Source: Desulfobulbaceae bacterium
Lineage (GTDB): Bacteria > Desulfobacterota > Desulfobulbia > Desulfobulbales > Desulfurivibrionaceae
Length of the DNA stretch: 64,000 nucleotides
Assembly: GCA_004332195.1 (NCBI GenBank)
Contig: SJBG01000004.1
Span: 1 to 64,000, forward strand
Direction of reading: 5' to 3'
The notes beneath the pieces were generated by a model that saw only the letters and a list, made by a program, of their open reading frames with translations, did not search any database and was not told where the DNA came from. The first letter of the stretch is position 1. Every line of letters begins with the position of its first letter. Positions 18,266 through 26,708 of this stretch are shown in pieces. The translations under genes and the position numbers were made by a program.

Positions 18266-19395
18266 ATGAGCGCCGATTAAAGCTTTTTTTTACTGTTGGT
18301 CGGGTTTTTTCCCCGGTTTACAGCCTATTGATGCGCCTGCGGGCCTGGCTGTATCGGCATGATTGTCTTCGGCGGAGAAAAATGTTGGTACCGGTAATCA
18401 GTGTGGGCAACCTGACCATGGGAGGGACCGGTAAAACCCCGCTGGTGATGTATGTAGTCCGTCAGTTGCAGAAGCTGGACTACCGGCCGGCGATTCTCAG
18501 CCGGGGTTACGGGCGTCGCCGAAAAGCAATAGCGGAGGGGCATACAGATGGCAGAGCAGCCCGCACCGAAATGGGGCCAACCTCGCGGGGTCGCTGTCGA
18601 CAAACACCTTTACTGGTTGCCGATTATGACCAACTTTTGCTGGGGCCGGAAACGGCCGGGGATGAACCAGCGCTGCTGGCCCGTACCCTCCCCGGAGTGC
18701 CGGTGCTGGTGGGGAGTAAACGGGTGGCGAGTGGTTGTTATGCCGTGGATAACCTTGCCGCCGATTGCCTGGTTCTAGACGACGGTTTTCAACATTTAGC
18801 CATGATCCGGGATCTTGACCTGGCCCTTTTCAGCGCCCGCGATCTGCCCTTTCTCGCCAGGGTATTCCCCGGTGGTCCATTGCGGGAACCGTGGTCGGCC
18901 TTGGCCCGGGCCAATGCTTTGATCATTACCGGGGTGGATGAGGAAAATCGGCAAGAGGTGATCAGATTCCGCCACTTCTTGCATAATCAATTTCCCGCCA
19001 CTCCCTGCTTTGTCGGGCAATATCGACCAATCGGCCTGCTGGTTGGGGATCAGTCCAAGACCACGCCCCTGGCCCGAGGTAGAAATCGATCCTGGTACGG
19101 CTTTGCTGGTATTGCCAAACCAGAGTCATTCCGCCAAACCTTGCAAAGAGAAAACTTTATGGTTGCCGGTTTTCGAGCTTTCGCCGATCATCATTCCTAT
19201 ACGGCAGCCGATTATCAAGAACTGATAACGGCGGCTCAAGCTCAAGGAGCCGGGGGTTTAATCACCACCGAGAAGGATCTGGTTAAAATTATTCCTTTTG
19301 CCGACGAATATCCACTTTGGGCTTTGCGAGTTGAACTTTTCATGGAAGAAGCCTTCGATGATTTTCTCCGGAATTTTCTCCGGATCAGCCATTAA
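18262..19395 (+). CDS. lpxK: tetraacyldisaccharide 4'-kinase
   Basis: A 377-residue lipid A 4'-kinase. The P-loop 'VGNLTMGGTGKTPLVMYVV' sits near residues 48-66, followed by 'RPAILSRGYGR' and 'ETAGDEPALLARTLPGVPV'. The DDGFQH catalytic motif is present in 'LVLDDGFQHLAMIRDLDLAL'. About 25 residues of low-similarity Arg/Gly-rich sequence (residues 90-115) widen the loop before the GDEP motif. The gene is coupled to waaA upstream. Confidence 0.94.
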   Translation: MNERRLKLFFTVGRVFSPVYSLLMRLRAWLYRHDCLRRRKMLVPVISVGNLTMGGTGKTPLVMYVVRQLQKLDYRPAILSRGYGRRRKAIAEGHTDGRAARTEMGPTSRGRCRQTPLLVADYDQLLLGPETAGDEPALLARTLPGVPVLVGSKRVASGCYAVDNLAADCLVLDDGFQHLAMIRDLDLALFSARDLPFLARVFPGGPLREPWSALARANALIITGVDEENRQEVIRFRHFLHNQFPATPCFVGQYRPIGLLVGDQSKTTPLARGRNRSWYGFAGIAKPESFRQTLQRENFMVAGFRAFADHHSYTAADYQELITAAQAQGAGGLITTEKDLVKIIPFADEYPLWALRVELFMEEAFDDFLRNFLRISH

Positions 19396-19673
19396 CATCT
19401 TGTTGTCTAAAGGTGGATGGCGGCAAGCCAGTGTGTGTTTTTTGCCACAGAAGGATGAAGCATCAACCGTGGGGTTAAGCGATTTGCCAGGAATTTACCC
19501 CTCGATTACACGTGCTTTTTGAGTCGTTGTAGATTTTACTGGCTTTTGACTCTTAAATTGCATACATCTTCGGTGGACGACCAAGTAACAAGTCGGGCAA
19601 CACCGGGAAATCAGCCGCGGTGCTGCGGTGATTATTCGGGCTGAACGAAATGATAGATGAGGGACAAAGAGCA

Positions 19674-20675
19674 ATGGATGCGCTTCAACACACTCTAAGA
19701 AAAAGTATCAGCTTCAACGGCACTGGGGTACATAGTGGCAGGCCCGTGGAGCTGAAAGTTTATCCCGCTGAGATCAACAGCGGAATTCGCCTGCTACGTT
19801 CCGATCTGGGCCAGACTGAACCGACTCCGGCCTTCATGGATCGGGTTACGGACACTCGCCTGGCCACCACCATTAGCACTGACGATGATGATGCCTCCAT
19901 CGCCACTGTTGAGCACTTAATGGCCGCACTTTTTGGCTTGGGCATCGATAACGCGGTGATTGCGGTGAATGGTTCGGAGGTGCCGATCATGGACGGCAGC
20001 GCCGCTCCCTTTGTCCGCGTGCTGCAACAGGTGGGCCGACGACGCCAGTCGTCTTGCCGCTGGATGCTCAAGTTTCATGAGGTTGTTCGATTCGATGACG
20101 ATCAGGGACGCACGGTGCGCATCGAGCCCTATGACGGCTTGCGGATCAGCTACCAGATTGATTACGAGCACGATCAGATCAGTCGTCAGTATTACGATAT
20201 CGACTTGACCCCTCGTCGTTTTACTAAAGAAATCGCCGGAGCGCGGACTTTCTGTCTTTTGCGCGAGGTTGAATTTATGCGGCGTAACGGCCTGGCTTTG
20301 GGCGGTTCCCTGGACAACGCGGTGGTCGTTGACGACCAAGGCGTAATGAACCACGGCGGTCTGCGTTATACTGATGAGTTTGTCCGCCACAAGATTCTTG
20401 ATTTAATTGGCGATCTGGCCCTGCTGGGCTTCCCGGTACTAGGCCGGGTAGTTGCGGAAAAATCGGGACACACTCAACATTTCGGCCTGATGCAAGCCGT
20501 AGCCGCCCACCCTGAAGCCTGGACTATTGTGGCTTACGAAACCCAGGGTGAGAACCGAGTTTTGCGCCAACTGGCCTTGTCCACCCGAGCTGTTGGTGGT
20601 CGGGTTTTGCCTTATCTCCTGCCGCCGTCGCTGGTTCTGGCCCTCGCCAATAGCTGTTCCCCCGCCTCCTGGTAA
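19674..20675 (+). CDS. lpxC: UDP-3-O-acyl-N-acetylglucosamine deacetylase
   Basis: A 334-residue zinc amidase for the committed step of lipid A synthesis. It opens LQHTLRKSISFNGTGVHSG. The zinc-site histidines are seen in 'VEHLMAALFGLGIDN' and 'HKILDLIGDLALLG' (H...D), and 'KSGHTQHFGLMQAV' holds the general-base region. ATG 19674 is preferred over 19650 because GAGGGA precedes it and the product then starts as in the family. The last ~40 residues extend past the usual end and are antisense to a dispersed repeat (20612-20744), so the tail may be recently acquired. Confidence 0.94.
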   Translation: MDALQHTLRKSISFNGTGVHSGRPVELKVYPAEINSGIRLLRSDLGQTEPTPAFMDRVTDTRLATTISTDDDDASIATVEHLMAALFGLGIDNAVIAVNGSEVPIMDGSAAPFVRVLQQVGRRRQSSCRWMLKFHEVVRFDDDQGRTVRIEPYDGLRISYQIDYEHDQISRQYYDIDLTPRRFTKEIAGARTFCLLREVEFMRRNGLALGGSLDNAVVVDDQGVMNHGGLRYTDEFVRHKILDLIGDLALLGFPVLGRVVAEKSGHTQHFGLMQAVAAHPEAWTIVAYETQGENRVLRQLALSTRAVGGRVLPYLLPPSLVLALANSCSPASW

Positions 20676-20744
20676 AATTTCACCAGTGCTCCATCTTCGT
20701 TCATTTGGAACTTCTCGCGCAGCAAACCATGCCTTGAAGTTCCA
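20612..20744 (-). repeat. diverged repeat, family 4, copy 1 (overlaps the lpxC 3' end)
   Basis: On the minus strand this stretch reads an open peptide containing GTSRHGLLREKFQMNEDG and ending in a 'LLARARTS' motif. Similar peptide-level matches occur upstream of trpD (46462-46572) and, in part, at 34948-35083. A perfect 10-bp inverted repeat TTGGAACTTC/GAAGTTCCAA lies within it (20706-20741), in the gap between convergent lpxC and glgB. Whether it is a gene remnant or structured non-coding DNA is not resolved. Confidence 0.5.
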
Positions 20745-20756
20745 ATCCCCTGCCTT

Positions 20757-22949
20757 CTACCCCTCCCACCCCCAAATGGTTCCGCCCAAAGGGGGTACTT
20801 TGACCAGAATATGATCGGAGGCCTGGCCATGGGGTTCGTTAATGCTGGTTAAGGGCTCAAGGTTGACCACCCCGCTACCTCCGACACCGCCGGCATCGGA
20901 AGAGAAGAGTTCCCGATATTTACCGGCTTTGGGCACACCCAACCGGTAGTTGTGATGAACCTGGGGAGTGAAATTCAGTAGACAAACTACGAAGTCATCG
21001 CGGTTTTGGCCGTAGCGGGCAAAGCTGATAATACTGTGATCAACATCGTTGAAGTCCAGCCACTGAAAACCGGTGGGGGAAAAGTCATCTTCCCAAAGGG
21101 CCGGGGTTTGACGATAGAAATGATTGAGCGCCCGGACGAATTGTTGCAGTTTACGGTGCTTTTCGTCCTCTTCGATGAGATGCCAGTCCAGGCTGACCTT
21201 GCAATGCCATTCGGATATCTGGCCAAACTCTCCCCCCATAAACAGTAGTTTTTTCCCGGGATGGGTCCAGAGGAAAAAGAACAACAGGCGCAGGTTAGCA
21301 AAACGCTGCCAATTATCGCCGGGCATTCTGCTCAGCAGTGAACCCTTACCATGAACCACCTCATCATGAGACAGCGGCAACATAAAGTTCTCGCTGAAAG
21401 CATAAAGCAGGGAAAAGGTCAAAGAGCCGTGGTGGTACTTGCGAAACAAGGGGTCGGTGCTGAAGTAGCTCAGGGTGTCGTTCATCCAGCCCATGTTCCA
21501 CTTATAACCAAAACCCAAACCGCCCCAGTTGGCCGGCTTGGAAACCCCGAAGAAGCTGGTGGATTCCTCGGCAATCATCATAATGTCCGGGTGTTGGTCG
21601 TAAACCATGCTGTTAAGGTGTTTGATAAATTCAATGGCCTCGATGTTTTCCCGGCCTCCGTGTTCGTTTGGAACCCATTCCCCCTCCCGGCGGGCGTAGT
21701 CCAGGTAAAGCATTGAGGCTACGGCATCCACCCGCAGGCCGTCGATGTGATAGCGCTCAAGCCAGAACAGGGCATTGGCAATGATAAAATTAGCCACCTC
21801 CGGCCGGTGGTAATTGAAGACCAGGGTGCCCCACTCCTGATGAAGCCCCTTACGGGGATCCTGATGCTCGTAAAGAGCGGTTCCATCAAAACCGCTTAAA
21901 CCATGACCGTCGGTGGGGAAATGGGAGGGAACCCAGTCGAGAATGACCCCAATCCCCTGGCGATGACATTCGTTAACCAGATAAGCAAAATCTTCAGGGG
22001 GGCCAAAGCGGCTGGTTACCGCGTAAAAGCCGGTCACCTGATAGCCCCAGGATTCATCCAGAGGATGTTCGGCCAGCGGCAGCAACTCAATATGGGTAAA
22101 ACCCATCTCCCGCACGTAGGAAACCAGGGTGGCGGCGATTTCTCGGTAAGAGAGGAAACGGGACGGATCGCGCGGATCACGGCGCCAGGAACCCAAGTGG
22201 ACCTCGTAAATGGCCAGCGGTTGGCGATAGCTGGATTGTTGGCGGCGGCGGGCCATCCACTGCTCGTCACTCCAAGAAAAATTGGCGATATCCCAGACCA
22301 CCGAGGCGCTTTTGGGGCGAATTTCGCTGAAAAACTGATAAGGGTCGGCTTTTTCTAAAATGGTGTCGTGGCTGGTGCGGATTTCAAACTTGTAGGATTC
22401 GCCCTGGCCGACCTCCGGCAGAAAAAGCTCCCAGATGCCGGAGGCACCCAACGAGCGCATCTGGTGCAGGCGTCCATCCCAGCAGTTAAAGTTACCAAGC
22501 ACGCTGACCCGCCGAGCATTGGGGGCCCAAACTCGGAAAACGGTGCCGTCGATGCCGTCGATGGTGGTTAGATGGGCCCCCATTTTGTCGTAAAGGCGGT
22601 AGTGGGTGCCATTGTTGAAAAGATAGCGATCATAATCGCTGAGCTGCGGCGGGAAACGATAGGGGTCATGTAAGGTGTGCCGGGTTCCGTCCTGGTAATG
22701 GGCCTCAAAACGATAAGGGAAAAGGCCGGCACAGCCCGGTAGAATAATTTCAAAAAGTCCCTCTTCCCGGATTTTGTACATTTCCCGACTCTCTCCGTCG
22801 GTGAGCAAAAAGACCTTGAGGGCGGTCGGTTGAAAGCAGCGAACCAGTCCGGCTGATTCCTGGGTCAGATGAAATCCCAGAATTTGAAAAGGGTCGTGGT
22901 GGTTGACTTTGACGACTTGGTCGATTTGGCGCAAAAGTGAGCTGTGCAT
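20757..22949 (-). CDS. glgB: 1,4-alpha-glucan branching enzyme
   Basis: A 730-residue GH13 glycogen branching enzyme. There are two N-terminal beta modules (the first starts 'HHDPFQILGFH', the CBM48 around residues 115-215). The (beta/alpha)8 core has 'HFPTDGHGLSGFDGTALYEH', the nucleophile region 'DGLRVDAVASMLYLDYAR', 'MMIAEESTSF' and 'MLPLSHDEVVHGKGSLL', and an all-beta C-terminus. No other glg gene is in the window. A promoter-like sequence lies about 65 bases upstream. Confidence 0.96.
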   Translation of the reverse strand: MHSSLLRQIDQVVKVNHHDPFQILGFHLTQESAGLVRCFQPTALKVFLLTDGESREMYKIREEGLFEIILPGCAGLFPYRFEAHYQDGTRHTLHDPYRFPPQLSDYDRYLFNNGTHYRLYDKMGAHLTTIDGIDGTVFRVWAPNARRVSVLGNFNCWDGRLHQMRSLGASGIWELFLPEVGQGESYKFEIRTSHDTILEKADPYQFFSEIRPKSASVVWDIANFSWSDEQWMARRRQQSSYRQPLAIYEVHLGSWRRDPRDPSRFLSYREIAATLVSYVREMGFTHIELLPLAEHPLDESWGYQVTGFYAVTSRFGPPEDFAYLVNECHRQGIGVILDWVPSHFPTDGHGLSGFDGTALYEHQDPRKGLHQEWGTLVFNYHRPEVANFIIANALFWLERYHIDGLRVDAVASMLYLDYARREGEWVPNEHGGRENIEAIEFIKHLNSMVYDQHPDIMMIAEESTSFFGVSKPANWGGLGFGYKWNMGWMNDTLSYFSTDPLFRKYHHGSLTFSLLYAFSENFMLPLSHDEVVHGKGSLLSRMPGDNWQRFANLRLLFFFLWTHPGKKLLFMGGEFGQISEWHCKVSLDWHLIEEDEKHRKLQQFVRALNHFYRQTPALWEDDFSPTGFQWLDFNDVDHSIISFARYGQNRDDFVVCLLNFTPQVHHNYRLGVPKAGKYRELFSSDAGGVGGSGVVNLEPLTSINEPHGQASDHILVKVPPLGGTIWGWEG

Positions 22950-23009
22950 AAGGGTCCGTTACTCTTGAAGGAGTTAAAGAAAGGGGGGACACCGTTGTGG
23001 TCTGACGGT

Positions 23010-23039
23010 ATTGTAGCACAGGATGAGCTGGACTGACAA
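23010..23039 (-). promoter_or_regulatory. possible glgB promoter
   Basis: The minus strand has TTGTCA and TACAAT separated by 18 bases, about 65 bases before the glgB ATG. Both hexamers differ from the sigma-70 consensus by one base. Confidence 0.55.
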
Positions 23040-23100
23040 GCAAAGGTGACGGGGCGAAAGTGACAGGGCAAAAGATGACGGGGTCAGGCCGCGGAAACCG

Positions 23101-23817
23101 TTACTTTATCGAGAGTCCTTCTTTTATTTCCTCTTGCAACTTTTTGATAAGAGCTACAGGGTCGCTGCTGTTGCGTATTGGTCGCCCGATGACAACATGG
23201 TCAGCGCCACTTATAAATGCTTCTTTTGCGGTGGCGATACGCGTTTGGTCGTCATTTTCATCTTCAATATTTGCCCCGGGCCTGATACCTGGAGTGACAA
23301 CCAGAAAGTTATCGCCTAACTCCTCGCGTATTTTATCGGCTTCAAGTCCAGAAGCCACCACCCCATCACAGCCAAGTTCAAAAGCCTTTTTGGCGCGAAG
23401 AAGAACGAGGTCTCCGACACTTCCGGTCATTCCCATTTCTTTCATATCGTTCTCGCCAAAACTTGTAAGCACGGTAATTGCGAGAATCTTGAGACCGTTT
23501 TTATCTTGGGTCGCCGCCTTGAGAATCGGGTCATTGCCGTGGACCGTGACAAAAGTAACACCCCGATTTTTCAGTTGGTCTACTGCGAGCCTAACGGTCT
23601 CAGGAATATCGAAAAACTTAAGGTCAACCATCACCTTATTGCCCCGGGCGATGATCGCCTCGATAGTTGGGAACCAACCGGCAAGAAAGAGCTGGAGGCC
23701 AACTTTAAAAAATTTAATATCACCGTCTAATTTTTTCACCCAGTCCATCGCTTCAGCGTGTGACGAGACATCAAGCGCAAAAATTATTCGTTCATTTAAT
23801 GGAATATTTTTACTCAT
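23101..23817 (-). CDS. pyrF: orotidine 5'-phosphate decarboxylase
   Basis: A 238-residue TIM-barrel enzyme making UMP. It starts with 'IIFALDVSSHAEAMDWVKKL'. The catalytic DxKxxD motif is present in 'KVMVDLKFFDIPETVRLAV', and the phosphate loop includes 'VVTPGIRPGANIED' and 'SGADHVVIGRPI'. Base composition is visibly more AT-rich than in glgB or lpxC, and it borders the IS-rich island at 23.9-26.5 kb, so acquisition is possible but not shown. The Shine-Dalgarno is weak. Confidence 0.95.
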   Translation of the reverse strand: MSKNIPLNERIIFALDVSSHAEAMDWVKKLDGDIKFFKVGLQLFLAGWFPTIEAIIARGNKVMVDLKFFDIPETVRLAVDQLKNRGVTFVTVHGNDPILKAATQDKNGLKILAITVLTSFGENDMKEMGMTGSVGDLVLLRAKKAFELGCDGVVASGLEADKIREELGDNFLVVTPGIRPGANIEDENDDQTRIATAKEAFISGADHVVIGRPIRNSSDPVALIKKLQEEIKEGLSIK

Positions 23818-23913
23818 ATCAATTACCGGCGCTAACTTGAAATGGTTAATGGATCTTGCATCCTGACTTTACCAACAGTTTCGTACAAGCCGACCATGAG
23901 CAAGGAGGACAAT

Positions 23914-23977
23914 ATGGGAACGACCTCACAGTGCGAAGGTATCACCGCTGAGTTTGGTTGTCAATTTACGATTCACT
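23914..23977 (+). pseudogene. 5' stub of a gene cut off by an IS remnant
   Basis: An ATG at 23914 has a very good AAGGAGG six bases upstream and reads MGTTSQCEGITAEFGCQFTI before running into the terminal repeat of the IS1182-type remnant at 23978. The strong ribosome-binding site suggests a real gene start whose body was lost. The family cannot be recognised from 21 residues. Confidence 0.4.
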
Positions 23978-24838
23978 TAACAGCCCGTCGAAAAACCCCT
24001 GTTGCGGCAGAAACTCAACCGCGGGCAAGGGCCATGGATAAATACGGTAATCCTGGATTGACCGTCTGTTTTGCACTGTCCTGGGGGCTCTGGTGGAGCA
24101 AAAATGCTCACAAACAGGTTCAGCAGCCCGAAAATAAGCCGCCCCAGGGCGTGCCCCAGGGCGTCGGCCATCCCCCTCGGGGTGCCCTGGCCAAAGATTG
24201 CCCGCATTACCAGCCCAAGGTTGTAGGCGGCGGCATGGATCAGGCAGCGCTTGCTCACATTTTCAAGTCCGCGCAGGGTCAGTCTGCCAAGGTTGCCGCT
24301 GCGTTTGAACATGGCGAAACTTCGTTCCACCACTTCGGAGCGGAGACGCCCCAGCCGCTTGCCTTCGTTGCCTCGGGTGCGTCGGCGATTGCCGTGAAAT
24401 TCTAAGGCAGGCTTCTTCATCTCCATGCCAACGCCGCCGTTGTTCTGAGCGTCGTTCCGGGATATACGTGGTGAGGCCCTTGTCAGTGTCGATGTTCCGG
24501 ATGAGGTCGGCCTGATGGTAGCCCCTGTCGGCCACCACGCAAAGCAACTCCGGGGGCTCGTTGCCGAGGATGGCGAGATTGTCCTCGGCGGCCGTCAAGG
24601 TGTCGTCCACGCTGGCGGTGTCGCCCTGGTTGGCCGGATACATCTTTATTCCCAGCATGGCGCCGGTGGCAAGATCAACCGCGTGTTCGGACTTGTAGGC
24701 AAGACGGGTGGTGCCGTCCTTCATCCTGGCGATGCGGGAATCCGGGTCGGTCTGAGACTGCCACTCCCGGTTGGAAAGCTTCTTGCCCTTACGTTTTTTG
24801 TCGAAACGGACAACGGCAGCGGGATCATTGTTTTTCAA
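23977..24838 (-). pseudogene. IS1182-family transposase, N-terminally truncated and frameshifted
   Basis: The first frame starts beside the right terminal repeat and encodes 'RKGKKLSNREWQSQTDPDSR', 'RLAYKSEHAVDLATGAMLG' and 'VVADRGYHQADLIRNI', the DDE-domain segments of IS1182-type transposases. Near 24410-24440 the reading passes into another frame that continues with 'FHGNRRRTRGNEGKRLGRLR' and 'RCLIHAAAYNLGLVMR', the family's C-terminus. The gene therefore lacks its N-terminal half and has one frameshift; it cannot make an active transposase. The stop lies within the left terminal repeat. Confidence 0.85.
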
Positions 24839-24848
24839 CGGGCTGTTA
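23978..24848 (-). mobile_element. internally deleted IS1182-type element with both terminal repeats
   Basis: The segment is bounded by inverted copies of TAACAGCCCGTTGAAAAAC (left 23978-23996 with one mismatch, right 24830-24848). Between them lies only the C-terminal half of a DDE transposase. Full IS1182-family elements are roughly twice as long, so the N-terminal half has been deleted right up to the terminal repeat. No clear target duplication is seen. Confidence 0.75.
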
Positions 24849-24874
24849 GCCCAGCCCTGATCTAGATCTATGTT

Positions 24875-25171
24875 CTATGATGTTCTTAGTATTTCCATAC
24901 TTTTCACAATACTTCTTTTATCCACTAATTGATCCGTGACGAACTTGTGGACAATGCTTGACAAGAGGGTTTGGTATGGTAGGCCTTCAATGTCAGCTCG
25001 CCGTTTGAGCTGCTCAAGGTCATTGCTTCTTAAGCGTAAGCTGATGCTTTTCTTTTCATTGGCTTTGTCAATAATGCCCTCAATCAAAGCCCTTTTCTTG
25101 GCACTCACTGGTTTGTACTGAGAAATATTTTTTTCAATCTCATTTTCGTATTTATCTAATTTTGGATTCAT
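24875..25171 (-). CDS. CopG/BrnA-like antitoxin
   Basis: A 98-residue protein starting MNPKLDKYENEIEKNISQYK, with the CopG-antitoxin pattern 'KKSISLRLRSNDLEQLKRRA', 'IEGLPYQTLLSSIVHKF'. This is a ribbon-helix-helix DNA-binding domain expected to neutralise the toxin and repress the operon. ATG 25171 is preferred (GGGTGAAACT before it, four bases after the toxin stop); the longer frame from 25249 would overlap the toxin. AT-rich, unlike the flanking housekeeping genes. Confidence 0.8.
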   Translation of the reverse strand: MNPKLDKYENEIEKNISQYKPVSAKKRALIEGIIDKANEKKSISLRLRSNDLEQLKRRADIEGLPYQTLLSSIVHKFVTDQLVDKRSIVKSMEILRTS

Positions 25172-25175
25172 AGTT

Positions 25176-25433
25176 TCACCCCATGTACTTTTTGTGAAGT
25201 TTTCTGCTTGGAAATGCCGTTTTAAGGACAATGTTTGACTGTTCGTCAATAATGAAAGGAATAGAGTAGATATAGTTGTTTATTTTGATAACGAAAATTT
25301 GTTGATTAGGCCGCGATGAGTTTTCCAAAATATCAAGATATTCTTTTCTTAAAATAATTTCTGAAATTTCGTTGAACGAGATATTTCTTTCATTTTGTAA
25401 TTTTTGATTTTTATCGTCATCCCATATGATCAT
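25176..25433 (-). CDS. BrnT-like toxin of a type II toxin-antitoxin module
   Basis: An 85-residue protein beginning IIWDDDKNQKLQNERNISFN, matching the 'WDxxKNxxNxxKHxISFxE' opening of BrnT-type RelE-fold RNases, and ending 'VLKTAFPSRKLHKKYMG'. The partner CopG-like gene follows four bases downstream, the usual toxin-first order of brnTA. The central hydrophobic strand 'FVIKINNYIYSIPFII' fits the fold but similarity is remote, so the toxin class is tentative. A palindrome overlaps its promoter. Confidence 0.68.
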   Translation of the reverse strand: MIIWDDDKNQKLQNERNISFNEISEIILRKEYLDILENSSRPNQQIFVIKINNYIYSIPFIIDEQSNIVLKTAFPSRKLHKKYMG

Positions 25434-25460
25434 ATCTTTGAACCCTCTCTGAATATTATT

Positions 25461-25499
25461 TATACATACAATGTATATTCATTTGGGGCTATATGTCAA
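25461..25499 (-). promoter_or_regulatory. promoter and palindromic operator of the TA module
   Basis: On the minus strand TTGACA (25494-25499) and TATACA (25472-25477) are separated by 16 bases. The -10 is embedded in the palindrome TATACAT-TGT-ATGTATA (25461-25477). This is the classic arrangement for autorepression by an RHH antitoxin. The toxin ATG lies about 30 bases downstream. Confidence 0.7.
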
Positions 25500-25520
25500 A
25501 TTGTTTGTCTGGAGGGCTAA

Positions 25521-25652
25521 AGACCGCTGACGGATGTAGAGATAGAAAACTACAGGCTCAAAAAAGAGTTGGCTGAAGCGAGGATGGAGCGAGACATATT
25601 AAAAAAAGCGGCAGCGTACTTTGCAAAGGAGTCGCAGAGAGGTGCGCGATGA
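25521..25652 (+). pseudogene. C-terminal fragment of IS3-family OrfA
   Basis: About 43 codons read RPLTDVEIENYRLKKELAEA then 'RMERDILKKAAAYFAKESQ', the leucine-zipper-like end of OrfA proteins. The HTH N-terminus is missing. The stop TGA overlaps the ATG of orfB. Confidence 0.8.
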
Positions 25653-26512
25653 TAAAAGATATGCGGCTCAAATATTTCACATCATCTCTATGTAAAATGC
25701 TCAAGGTATCAGAAAGCGGATATTACGCACAGATTAACAGAAAGCCTTCTAAAAGAGAGCAGGAGGATATCCGGTTGACAATAGAGATAAAAGCAGCACA
25801 CAAGCGAAACAGAAGGGTATGCGGAGCAGAGAAGCTTCAGAAAGAGCTGGCAGAGGGCGGCAGATATGTCGGCATATGCCGCATAAAGCGGACAAAAAGA
25901 GAGCACGGACTTTATTGCAAGCAGACAAAGAAATACAAGGCAACAACTGACTCAAAGCATACATTGCCGGTGGCAGAGAACTTATTACAGCAAGAATTCA
26001 AAGCAGAGGCTCCGAATAAGGTATGGGTAACAGATATAACCTATATACCTACGGAAGAAGGCTGGCTATATCTTGCCGGACATAAAGACATCTTTAACGG
26101 AGAGATAGTGGGATATGCAATGGGAGAAAGAATAACAAAGAACCTTGTCAGCGAATCATTGTTTCGGGCAGTGGCATCCAAGAGACCTGCGAGGGGGCTG
26201 ATACATCACTCTGACAGGGGGAGTCAATATTGTTCCGGCAATTACGGCAAGTTACTTGAGCAATTTGGGATGACCGCATCAATGAGCAGAAAAGGCAACT
26301 GTTATGACAATGCTCCTATGGAAAGCTTTTGGGGAACACTTAAGCAGGAGCTTGTGCATCACAGGAAATACAGAACAAGACAAGAGGCAACGCAGGAGAT
26401 CAGAGAGTATATAGAAGTTTTTTACAATCGGCAGAGGAGGCAGGCACGGCTAGGGTATCTATCCCCGGTTGCTTATGAGAAGAAGTTTTATGGAAACTGG
26501 ATGGCGGCATGA
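25649..26512 (+). CDS. IS3-family transposase OrfB (rve integrase core)
   Basis: A 287-residue OrfB. HTH_21-like N-terminal region ('RLTIEIKAAHKRNRRVCGAE'), then the DDE triad in 'VWVTDITYIPTEEGWLYLAG', 'LIHHSDRGSQYCS' and 'DNAPMESFWGTLKQELVHH'. In intact elements it is made as an OrfAB fusion by -1 frameshifting; here orfA is truncated. The frame itself is intact. Composition is AT-rich compared with the neighbours. Confidence 0.93.
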   Translation: MIKDMRLKYFTSSLCKMLKVSESGYYAQINRKPSKREQEDIRLTIEIKAAHKRNRRVCGAEKLQKELAEGGRYVGICRIKRTKREHGLYCKQTKKYKATTDSKHTLPVAENLLQQEFKAEAPNKVWVTDITYIPTEEGWLYLAGHKDIFNGEIVGYAMGERITKNLVSESLFRAVASKRPARGLIHHSDRGSQYCSGNYGKLLEQFGMTASMSRKGNCYDNAPMESFWGTLKQELVHHRKYRTRQEATQEIREYIEVFYNRQRRQARLGYLSPVAYEKKFYGNWMAA

Positions 26513-26557
26513 GCCAATTGGTGTCCACTATTGACATCCGAGGTCATTTTTTGTCGA

Positions 26558-26642
26558 TGGTGCCGAAGGCGAGACTCGAACTCGCACGGGTCGCCCCACT
26601 ACCCCCTCAAGATAGCGTGTCTGCCAGTTCCACCACTCCGGC
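26558..26642 (-). tRNA. tRNA-Leu (anticodon GAG)
   Basis: A minus-strand class II tRNA: GCCGGAG acceptor with CTTCGGC partner, D-arm GTGGTGGAACTGGCAGACA, anticodon stem-loop CTATC-TTGAGGG-GGTAG giving GAG, a long variable arm and T-arm GCGAGTTCGAGTCTCGC, with encoded CCA. It lies just downstream of secG, the usual secG-tRNA-Leu arrangement. The IS3 element ends about 20 bp away. Confidence 0.96.
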
Positions 26643-26708
26643 TATTTTTCCGATTTAATCAATTCCACAGCCCACGGCTGCCTCTGGTCGAGAAAAGTCG
26701 TGAATATC

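Larger units (their letters stand above)
25521..26536 (+). mobile_element. IS3-family element, 5' truncated
   Basis: It contains the end of orfA, a complete orfB overlapping it by ATGA, and a right terminus ending in GGTGTCCACTATTGACA. No left terminal repeat or orfA N-terminus is visible, because an in-frame TAA stands at 25518 and the sequence before it belongs to the TA-module promoter. The element is therefore unlikely to move by itself. Confidence 0.8.

Noticed and set aside
12550-23817. Search for a defence or other novel multi-gene system
   Set aside because: All genes from purM to pyrF belong to recognised housekeeping families; no uncharacterised gene cluster is present here.
24515-24865. 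116-residue plus-strand frame in the IS region
   Set aside because: Antisense to the recognisable IS1182 transposase fragment.
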